11,102 bases of DNA from Demequinaceae bacterium UBA4004. GTDB lineage: Bacteria > Actinomycetota > Actinomycetes > Actinomycetales > Demequinaceae. The position numbers and the translations under genes were made by a program. The notes under the pieces were generated by a model, which saw only the letters and a program-made list of their open reading frames with translations, did not search any database and was not told the origin of the DNA. This document shows positions 1 through 5,983 of the stretch, in pieces (positions within the stretch are counted from its first letter, which is position 1; each line of letters begins with the position of its first letter). Location of the stretch: the NCBI GenBank assembly GCA_002384765.1, contig DGBM01000015.1:1-11102 (forward strand), written 5' to 3'.

Positions 1-138
1 GAAACCAATGGCCCTTGACAGGCGTGCGCGTTCCTTGGGGGACTCCCAGCCTCGACTAGGTTCTTGCGCGACGGAGCTGGAAGTGGGGCGCCGGAGTTCT
101 GAGACAGTAGTGTCGTTCCGATGATGGGGAGGCCGAGA
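1..138 (+). promoter_or_regulatory. 5' region of first glycosyltransferase, weak promoter candidates
   Basis: No gene is supported here. Two weak sigma-70-like arrangements are visible. One is TTGGGG at 35-40 with TAGGTT at 57-62, spacing 16. The other is a lone TAGTGT at 108-113, 7 nt before the ATG at 121, which would suit a leaderless transcript. A perfect TTGACA at 15-20 has no TANNNT element at 16-18 nt. A frame is open from 2 to a TGA at 122-124, but its third-position GC is modest and it matches nothing I recognise. The promoter assignment is inference. Confidence 0.25.
126..132 (+). promoter_or_regulatory. Ribosome binding site that favours the GTG start at 139
   Basis: GGGGAGG lies 6 nt upstream of an in-frame GTG at 139-141, at ideal spacing. 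The ATG codons at 121 and 124 have no SD sequence in the 15 nt before them. This supports initiation at 139 unless the transcript is leaderless. Confidence 0.55.
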
Positions 139-1377
139 GTGGTAAGCAGCGAGATACCGCGGCGTGCGACCGTGCCCCTATTCACGCCCTCGCCGACGCA
201 ACTTCGGGCCGGCGCGGTCTGGGTCACGATCAGCAATTGGGCCGATGCGCTTGCGGATCGCTACGGTAGTGCCGAGGTTGTGACACCCTTGGAGCGGCTG
301 ACGCCGAGCGAGGCGCGAGACCGTGCCTTCGCTGCGAGCTCGCTCACCGACGCTGCCGCCGTGGGAAGCGGGAGGGTCCGGCACGGACCGGACGTTAGGC
401 CTCTGGTCGGCACCTTCGCGAAGGACCTCCGGTGGGGGTGGTGGTCGGTGGAAGCAGCCCGCCGCGCCCGGTCCGTCGATCTCGAGGTATTCCGGGGCGC
501 CCCGTTTGTCTGGCAGCACCACGACCTATTCGCGCGGTCTGGCTTCGCGGCGGCGCGGAGGCTCGGGACCCCACTGGTTCTATTCGTTGACGCACCCCAA
601 GTGTGGGAGGCTCGGCGCTGGGGAGTCGGGCGGCCCGGTTGGGGATCGGTGCTCGAAAAGGTTGCCGAACGGCCCCAACTCCTCGCCGCCGACGTCGTGG
701 CCTGCGTCAGCGACGAAGTGGCTCAGCAAGTGACAGCCATGACGCACGGTCGTGCGAACGTGCTCGTCACGCCGTGCACCGCCGAGGTGGCCACCACGGA
801 CGACCGAGCCCGGAACCGCCAGGAACATCAACTCGATGGCCGTTTCGTCGTTGGCTGGGTGGGGAGCTTCCGGCGTTTCCACCACGCGGACATGCTGGTG
901 CGCGTAGCCGCGGCTCTCGGACGCGACGTTGACAATGTCACCCTCTTCATGATCGGCGACGGCCCTACACGTGCCGAGTGCAATCGCCTCGCGGCGGAGC
1001 TAGGGGTCGACGCGAGGTTTACTGGGCAAGTGCCAAACCACCAAGTGCGGGGACTTCTCCAGGCGTGCGACGTCGGCGTGGTGCCCGCCGGCGAAGGTGA
1101 CTCGTTTCACTACTCGCCCCTGAAACTCAAGGAGTTCATGGCGGCCCGGTTGCCCACCGTCGTGCCACGTGCCGGTGAGATGGCTCGGACGCTAAAGCCT
1201 GACGTCGATACATTATTCTTCGCCCCGGGTGACGAGGCGGAGTTGCGAGCGCAGATTGGGCGACTGGCGGCGGACCACGACCTGAGGTCTCGCGTCGCCC
1301 GTGCCGGCACTGATCGTCTGGTGGCAAGTTTTTCCATCGGCAACCAACTCGCCGCAGTCGAGGCGCTGATCGACTAG
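139..1377 (+). CDS. Glycosyltransferase, GT4-like
   Basis: This cytosolic enzyme probably transfers a sugar from a nucleotide-sugar donor to the growing lipid-linked glycan; donor and acceptor are unknown. With the GTG start at 139 it has 412 residues; an ATG at 121 would add six. Residue numbers below count from the ATG at 121. The N-terminal half is the poorly conserved acceptor domain. The C-terminal GT-B domain shows VGWVGSF at 244-250, IGDGP at 278-282 and SPLKLKEFM at 332-340. That last segment sits where GT4 enzymes carry the EX7E motif. The second glutamate (E338) is present, but the first is replaced in the FHYSPLK context, as in the SPLKxxEYM subgroup of GT4-like proteins. The gene is transcribed alone here, convergent with the ABC operon. 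It is less GC-rich than genes beyond 4607. The family call is firm, the sugar specificity unknown. Confidence 0.85.
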   Translation: MVSSEIPRRATVPLFTPSPTQLRAGAVWVTISNWADALADRYGSAEVVTPLERLTPSEARDRAFAASSLTDAAAVGSGRVRHGPDVRPLVGTFAKDLRWGWWSVEAARRARSVDLEVFRGAPFVWQHHDLFARSGFAAARRLGTPLVLFVDAPQVWEARRWGVGRPGWGSVLEKVAERPQLLAADVVACVSDEVAQQVTAMTHGRANVLVTPCTAEVATTDDRARNRQEHQLDGRFVVGWVGSFRRFHHADMLVRVAAALGRDVDNVTLFMIGDGPTRAECNRLAAELGVDARFTGQVPNHQVRGLLQACDVGVVPAGEGDSFHYSPLKLKEFMAARLPTVVPRAGEMARTLKPDVDTLFFAPGDEAELRAQIGRLAADHDLRSRVARAGTDRLVASFSIGNQLAAVEALID

Positions 1378-1383
1378 ACCCCA

Positions 1384-1403
1384 CCCTTGAGGCTCATCAA
1401 GGG
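1384..1403 (+). terminator. Hairpin after the first glycosyltransferase
   Basis: A perfect 7-bp inverted repeat, CCCTTGA and TCAAGGG around a 6-nt loop (GGCTCA), begins 7 nt after the stop codon. There is no T-tract downstream, so it is not a canonical intrinsic terminator. Its position at the end of a single gene facing a convergent operon still makes termination or 3'-end protection likely. Confidence 0.45.
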
Positions 1404-1415
1404 AAAGGGCCAGTC

Positions 1416-1647
1416 CTAACAGATGGCGTCGAGGGCGGCGAAGGTCGCAATCCCGGCTCCAAGCAGGGCCACCCGGCCATCAAGGACAAGATCGTCCACA
1501 TAATGTCCGCCGGGTAGTTCTGCCGAGCTGAGCAAGACTTTCCGGACGTCGCGGTCGGGGTCGGGGTCGGGGTCGGCAGGACTATCAGGGCGGCCACGGC
1601 CTCGTAAACTCGGCATCGAGCAGCAACTTCCTGATCCGGCGGCTCAC
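1416..1647 (-). pseudogene. Decayed small ORF of unknown family
   Basis: Read on the minus strand, a GTG at 1647 overlaps the ABC transporter stop (GTGA). It opens a frame starting VSRRIRKLLLDAEF that stops after 20 codons. A second frame, running from about 1612 and stopping at 1397, reads EAVAALIVLP before an artificial-looking TP repeat. A third frame ends at 1416 with DGRVALLGAGIATFAALDAIC and a TAG. Joined by frameshifts, these pieces resemble a small helical protein. The GIATFAALDAIC-like end vaguely recalls short HEPN-like hypothetical proteins of actinobacteria, but that is memory, not a search. A hexamer repeat interrupts the middle. I read it as the remnant of a gene once downstream of the exporter. 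Non-coding DNA is the alternative. Confidence 0.25.
1553..1576 (+). repeat. GGTCGG hexamer, four perfect tandem copies
   Basis: Four uninterrupted GGTCGG units give three GGGG runs flanked by GG runs, with TC spacers, on the plus strand. The tract lies about 70 bp past the stop of the ABC transporter, inside the decayed ORF. It could fold as a G-quadruplex on the plus strand, which is the template strand for read-through of the minus operon. Slippage of this repeat could explain part of the ORF disruption, though whole hexamer changes keep the frame. Confidence 0.8.
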
Positions 1648-3512
1648 GATATCCCAGCCAGGGCCAAAGCGTTCCGATAGAAGTGGCTGTTCTCGCGAAG
1701 TGCAGAAGGGGTGTCGAGAGCTGTAATCCGCCCGTTCTCGATCACCATGATGCGATCGCAGATGTCAAGCGTAGACATCCGGTGGGCGATAATCACCACG
1801 GTGACCTTTCCCTTGAGGCCGGCCAACGTGTCCCGGATGAGTGCTTCACTTTGGCCGTCAAGTGCCGACGTCGGCTCGTCCAGCACGACGAGCTCAGGTT
1901 CCCCGGCCAGTGCGCGCGCGATGGACAACCTTTGGCGTTGTCCGCCCGAGAGCTGGCCGCCGCGCTCCCCCAGATGGGTCGCGAATCCGTGTGGGAGAGA
2001 CTCGACGTCCGCCAAAACGTTGGCCTGAGTGGCGGCGCGCCTCAGTGCTGCGTCGTCGATCCCTTCGCGGAAGAACCTGATGTTCTCCGCGACTGTGCCC
2101 GTAAAGAGCAGGGCGTCCTGCGCTACGAAGGCGACCCGGCCACTCCACCATGTGCGGTTCACATCACGCAGATCCACTCCGCCGACTTTGATGGATCCGT
2201 GCACTGGATCCCGCAGGCCAAGTAGCAACTGAGCTAGGGTTGACTTGCCGGCCCCCGAGGGACCGATCACGCCGACGGCCTCGCCTTGGTTGAAGCAGAA
2301 GGTCGCCTGTCTCAGTACGGAACGACTTGGAGTGTAAGCAAACTCCACACCCTCGGCCTCCAAGGGCATCACCCCAGAGGGTACGACGCTGCCTGTGGCA
2401 GCTGGGGACGCGCGGTACCGCTCCACTGTTCGCTGGATGCCGTCAAGGAAGGGGCCGTTTGCTGCGAGCAGACCCGCCGCGCTGGCGAGTTGCTGCCCGT
2501 AACTGAGCGACCGCAGCATCAGCAACATGACAGCACCAATTACCGCCAAGTTGTCGAACCCCGCCACAGTCACGATGGCAACTCCGGCAAGAACGGCTGC
2601 GTAGGCGAGTGACATGTAGATGGGTGCCAACGAATCCCTTAGGGTCTGGACCCTGGCTTGGCTCCGCGTCGTCGAGCGGGTCAGTTCATCGATCCGGGCG
2701 GCAAAGCGTTCTTGGACACCGAAAGTCTGCATCTCTAAACCAAGCGCGCCGAATTCAGCCACTGCTTGCGCGAAGTCAAGGCCAGTGCGCGCGTGGCGTC
2801 CGGCGCGCTCCCTCACCCGACGGCGAAGAGGCGTCAAAATGGCACCGACAAGAGTGAGGGCAATTAGGACCGCGAGGGTCGAAGCTGGATCGATGATCAA
2901 CCCCGTACCAAGAAAGGCGAGGAGGCTCAAGAGTGCCGTGACGGCCTGAGCCAGTGTTGTAATACTAGAATTTACGCGCTGAACGTAGGAAGTGAGGAGT
3001 TCCTGCAAATGTCCAGCAGGCTCCGCTTGCTGAATGTCCCAGCTGGTACTCAAATAGGCGTGCGATAAGACTTGTCGCTGGTCGGTGGTGACGTCCGCGG
3101 CTAGACGCGCCGACACCTGAACCCCCACTAAGCTCAGCGCTAGACGCAGGGCCAGAACAAGGGCGCCAAGGGCCAGTGCGTTGCCGACGGTCGCCGTTTG
3201 CCCGAGAAACGGTCCTACCGCGCCTTTGTCGGCCACGAGTGCCATTGCAACGCCAGTAACTAACACCAAGAAAGAAGCCTCGAAGAGGGCTCCGACGAAC
3301 GAAACGCTCGCGAGAAGCGCTAACCGGCCGCGGTACTTCCAGACCAAAGTCCTCAGGACCGGCGATCGTCCAAGGGTCGCTTCGGAACGTTTACCAGAGA
3401 TTCTCACGCGGCCAGTACTCGCTTCTCTACCTATGGTCGACTGACGTTGAGCATACTCCTCCCCGAGCGGTCGGTTCCTGAAATGCATCTTTGGCCCACG
3501 CAGTTGCCTCAT
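1644..3512 (-). CDS. ABC exporter, fused membrane and ATPase domains (possible lipid-linked glycan flippase)
   Basis: This 622-residue half-transporter should dimerise in the cytoplasmic membrane and use ATP to export or flip a hydrophobic substrate. Residues 1-50 are a basic, soluble extension. Residues about 60-345 form the membrane domain, with hydrophobic segments near 62-92, 110-132, 188-226 and 298-332. The nucleotide-binding domain follows: Walker A GPSGAGKS (417-424), Q-loop Q465, signature LSGGQ (521-525), Walker B LVVLDE (541-546), D-loop SALD (549-552) and H-loop H577. All ATPase motifs are intact. Its ATG overlaps the stop of the upstream glycosyltransferase by 4 nt (ATGA), which supports coupled translation and the chosen start; M9 is the alternative. 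In this context a PglK- or MsbA-like flippase for lipid-linked sugar is the best inference. A peptide or lipid exporter is not excluded. Confidence 0.9.
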   Translation of the reverse strand: MRQLRGPKMHFRNRPLGEEYAQRQSTIGREASTGRVRISGKRSEATLGRSPVLRTLVWKYRGRLALLASVSFVGALFEASFLVLVTGVAMALVADKGAVGPFLGQTATVGNALALGALVLALRLALSLVGVQVSARLAADVTTDQRQVLSHAYLSTSWDIQQAEPAGHLQELLTSYVQRVNSSITTLAQAVTALLSLLAFLGTGLIIDPASTLAVLIALTLVGAILTPLRRRVRERAGRHARTGLDFAQAVAEFGALGLEMQTFGVQERFAARIDELTRSTTRSQARVQTLRDSLAPIYMSLAYAAVLAGVAIVTVAGFDNLAVIGAVMLLMLRSLSYGQQLASAAGLLAANGPFLDGIQRTVERYRASPAATGSVVPSGVMPLEAEGVEFAYTPSRSVLRQATFCFNQGEAVGVIGPSGAGKSTLAQLLLGLRDPVHGSIKVGGVDLRDVNRTWWSGRVAFVAQDALLFTGTVAENIRFFREGIDDAALRRAATQANVLADVESLPHGFATHLGERGGQLSGGQRQRLSIARALAGEPELVVLDEPTSALDGQSEALIRDTLAGLKGKVTVVIIAHRMSTLDICDRIMVIENGRITALDTPSALRENSHFYRNALALAGIS

Positions 3513-4603
3513 GAGACCATGTTCTCTAGGTAGAGCCGCCGAACCCTCTCGGCAGTCACCTCAACGGAGACCCCTGCAGCCGAGGCTGCTTCGCTGCAGC
3601 TGGCCCGGTCTCTGCCTGCGCCTACGGCGACGAGCTCCTGCGCCCATTGGTGGGGGGACCGAGACAGAGGTATGCGCTTGCAGACGTCCGTCACCACCAC
3701 CTCGTCCGTGATCGCGTCAGAGATCAGGCTCGGCAGCCCAGCGACCTGAGCCTCCAGAACAGCAAGCGGAAAACCTTCGTAAAGCGAAGGAAAGATGAGG
3801 CGATCCATCGCCGACAGCAGGTCAGGTATATCGTCCCGGCGACCCAAGAACAGAACCTTGTCCGTAAGGCCCGAGTCGGCCACCTGCAGTCTGACCCGTT
3901 TCTCCAGAGGTCCCAGACCCACTAGCACCAGTTTGGCTTCAGGAACGATCGCTGATAGGGCTTCGAACACCTTGACAAGGAAGACGTGGTTCTTCGCGGA
4001 TAGGAACGCCCCCACATTTCCGACCACGAAACTAGCGTCTATGTCCAGTGCCTTGCGGACTCGGTCTCGGGCCTCTTGCCGAAAGGCGAAACGGTCAACT
4101 TCAATTCCGTTGTTAATGATTGTGAACCGAGCGTCTGGTCCGAACAGCCATTGACCGGCCATCCTAGAGACGGCCACCATAGTCACCCTATCCTTGGGGA
4201 GGGTGGCAGAGTGCGCTCGATGCAAGAGGTTCGTCACTAGCGAATTTGACGCGCCAGAGTTATGACTATGCACAACCACCCGGCAGTCGTGACGCAATGC
4301 AGCGTTGATTGGCTCCACGTAGCTCAGCGTGTTCACATGGCAGTGGAAGATGTCGAATGCCTCTCGCTCGAAGAGCTCATCCAACTCTGCCCGGTTCTTG
4401 CGAACGGACTGTCGCCGCGGCGTGATGCCGTAGAAGCGACTCCCCAAAGCCGTCAATTCGCGGTAGAAACAGGGTTCGCCAACACGGTTGTAGACGAAGT
4501 CGAAATGAAAGCGGCTACGATCGACCCGCTGGGTCAAGTTGAGGAGGTAGGTTTCGATTCCACCCGCGTTGCTGCTTAGACCGTAGTGAAGCACTCGAAT
4601 CAT
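3509..4603 (-). CDS. Glycosyltransferase family 4 (EpsF-like)
   Basis: This 364-residue retaining GT-B glycosyltransferase probably adds one sugar to the lipid-linked repeat unit on the cytosolic side of the membrane. The N-terminus MIRVLHYGLSSNAGGIETY has the GG(I/A)E loop typical of GT4 enzymes (GG at 14-15). The donor domain shows GNVGAFLSAKNH with K204, VGLGP (228-232) and a complete EX7E motif: E276 and E284 in YEGFPLAVLE. The overall pattern resembles Bacillus EpsF-like transferases. The gene lies 3 nt after the stop of the upstream glycosyltransferase, with AGAAGG about 9 nt before the ATG, and overlaps the ABC gene by 4 nt. Its base composition is clearly lower in GC than its upstream neighbour (one sampled 60-base line is about 47% GC). 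The family is certain, the sugar specificity not. Confidence 0.92.
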   Translation of the reverse strand: MIRVLHYGLSSNAGGIETYLLNLTQRVDRSRFHFDFVYNRVGEPCFYRELTALGSRFYGITPRRQSVRKNRAELDELFEREAFDIFHCHVNTLSYVEPINAALRHDCRVVVHSHNSGASNSLVTNLLHRAHSATLPKDRVTMVAVSRMAGQWLFGPDARFTIINNGIEVDRFAFRQEARDRVRKALDIDASFVVGNVGAFLSAKNHVFLVKVFEALSAIVPEAKLVLVGLGPLEKRVRLQVADSGLTDKVLFLGRRDDIPDLLSAMDRLIFPSLYEGFPLAVLEAQVAGLPSLISDAITDEVVVTDVCKRIPLSRSPHQWAQELVAVGAGRDRASCSEAASAAGVSVEVTAERVRRLYLENMVS

Positions 4604-4606
4604 GCG

Positions 4607-5836
4607 TCAGGACCTTCTCGACGCGGCTGGGCGTCGCCCGACAATCTTGAGCCTCATAAGACCGCGGCCGGGTGCGTGGAGACGCCAGCGACTCTGCTTC
4701 AGGCCGGCCACCCAGCAGTAGGTCTCAAGGGAGGTGCGCGCCACAACTCGTTGGTCGAACTCTGCAAGGGCACGTTCACGAGCGGCCGCTCCCAACCGGG
4801 CACGTAGCATCGGGTCATCAAGTAGATAGTCGACTGCATCGGCGAGCGCGTAGCCATCTGCTGGAGGCACGAGGAGCAGGTGGACGCCCTCGTCGCCGAT
4901 CTCCCGACAGCCGCGGATGTCCGTCAGGACCATCGGTAGGCCGCAGGCTGCTGCTTCCATGGACGCCCTGGAGAAGCCTTCGCGGTAGGACGCCAAGACG
5001 AAGACTTCGAAGGCGGAGTAGACCGCCGGCATGTCGGTGCGCTCGTCGACGAAGCGGACGGCGCGCGTATCGATGCCTGCTGCGTCAGCGTCTGTGTCGT
5101 CCTTCGGCCCAACCCAGAGAAAGGTCGCCTTGCCCGCGAGGGTTCGCGCAGCCTCTGCGAACTCGGCGAGTCCCTTCTCGCGGACGCGTCGGCCGACGGT
5201 GCCGACCAGCAGTTCGTCGTCGTCGATGTCAAGCTCGGCACGCACCCTTCGGCGCCCTTCGGGGTCGGGCGCGAAGCGTCTCAGGTCGACACCGTTGCCC
5301 ACGACCCGGTGCTTCCCGCGTTTCAAGAAGGGTCGCAGGGTCGCCTCGTCCTGGGCGTTCTGGAAGAATTCGTAGTCGGAGAAGCGAGCGGCGAGGGCCT
5401 CCAGCCCGTAGACGAAGGTGCGCTTGGCGACGGAGTCCTCGGGGCTTGCCCAGAGCCCGTGGCACGTGTTGACCACGACGGGCACCCCGGCTAGCCGGCC
5501 GGCGATACGACCCATGACCCCAGTTTTGGGGTTGTGGGTGTGCAGGACGTCGAGCTCAAGGCGGCGGAGCGCCCGCACCAGCTGGAAGAAGGCCCGGCCG
5601 TCGCGCAACGGGTCCCAGGCCCGTGTGAGGGCGGTCAGCGGAATGTGGCGTACGCCGAGCGCTTCCACGCGTTCCACGTATGGACCTGGCGCGCTGAGGC
5701 CGAAGACGTCGTGTCCGTGCTCGACGTCCACCTCTAGCTCGGTGCCCAAGAGCAGCGCCAGACTCATGTCGACCGTGGTGAGGTGTCCGACCCGCAGGTG
5801 GACGTCGCTCGACGTCGGGGCGGGGTCGGCATGCAC
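4607..5836 (-). CDS. Glycosyltransferase family 4, first gene of the minus operon
   Basis: This 409-residue cytosolic GT-B enzyme probably acts early in repeat-unit assembly. The acceptor domain carries LHTHNPKTGVMGRIAGR from residue 98, then AGVPVVVNTCHG, a signature of a GT4 subgroup common in exopolysaccharide clusters. The donor domain shows VGTVGRRVREKG (211-222), WVGP (241-244) and EX7E with E286 and E294 in YREGFSRASME. The C-terminal tail (about 378-409) is rich in Arg and Lys and may touch the membrane. The start is GTG; no SD is visible before it, but the next in-frame start (ATG, residue 24) would remove the first beta strand (LRVGHLTTVD), so GTG is preferred. It is divergent from the Wzz/kinase gene and GC-rich like the right half of the window, unlike the two genes that follow it in the operon. 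Confidence 0.92.
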   Translation of the reverse strand: MHADPAPTSSDVHLRVGHLTTVDMSLALLLGTELEVDVEHGHDVFGLSAPGPYVERVEALGVRHIPLTALTRAWDPLRDGRAFFQLVRALRRLELDVLHTHNPKTGVMGRIAGRLAGVPVVVNTCHGLWASPEDSVAKRTFVYGLEALAARFSDYEFFQNAQDEATLRPFLKRGKHRVVGNGVDLRRFAPDPEGRRRVRAELDIDDDELLVGTVGRRVREKGLAEFAEAARTLAGKATFLWVGPKDDTDADAAGIDTRAVRFVDERTDMPAVYSAFEVFVLASYREGFSRASMEAAACGLPMVLTDIRGCREIGDEGVHLLLVPPADGYALADAVDYLLDDPMLRARLGAAARERALAEFDQRVVARTSLETYCWVAGLKQSRWRLHAPGRGLMRLKIVGRRPAASRRS

Positions 5837-5983
5837 CTTGGCATCGTCGCAGGATTGCGCCCGAACTCAAAAGCCGACCACCTGCCGTCGGATACGATCC
5901 ATGTCAAGAACCCATTCGTGGGAAGGTTCACGCATGCTTTCCGTGGGGACGCCGCCTTTGCCGCGACACCAAGGAGAGACTGC
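5837..5983. promoter_or_regulatory. Divergent intergenic region driving both operons
   Basis: These 147 bp separate the starts of two divergent operons. On the minus strand a perfect TTGACA lies at 5907-5902, but the hexamer 17 nt downstream (CAGGTG) is a weak -10. On the plus strand TACGAT at 5893-5898 is a fair -10 without a good -35, giving a leader of about 80 nt. The two candidates overlap around GGATACGATCC (5890-5900), whose arms GGAT and ATCC are inverted. A small hairpin, CCCA TTCG TGGG at 5911-5922, or alternatively GAACC (5908-5912) with GGTTC (5925-5929), would lie in the plus-strand leader. The location is a sound inference; the exact promoters are tentative. Confidence 0.5.
5971..5976 (+). 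promoter_or_regulatory. Ribosome binding site fixing the Wzz/kinase start
   Basis: AAGGAG lies 7 nt before the ATG at 5984. It shows that the much longer open frame beginning at 5783, which would overlap the divergent glycosyltransferase, is not used from its first codon. Confidence 0.85.

Noticed and set aside
15..20. Perfect TTGACA -35 box
   Set aside because: No TANNNT element occurs 16-18 nt downstream, so it is not supported as a promoter on its own.
2..124. Possible end of an upstream gene whose TGA overlaps ATG-121
   Set aside because: Only 40 codons are visible, third-position GC is about 60%, and the peptide is unlike any known C-terminus. Open frames of this length are common by chance in such DNA.
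4672..5472. 266-codon open frame on the plus strand
   Set aside because: It is antisense to a clear GT4 gene, and its Arg-rich composition is a reverse-frame artefact.
5783..5983. N-terminal extension of the Wzz/kinase frame by 67 codons
   Set aside because: It would overlap the divergent glycosyltransferase. The ATG at 5984 has an SD, and the protein from there begins with the family's usual N-terminus.
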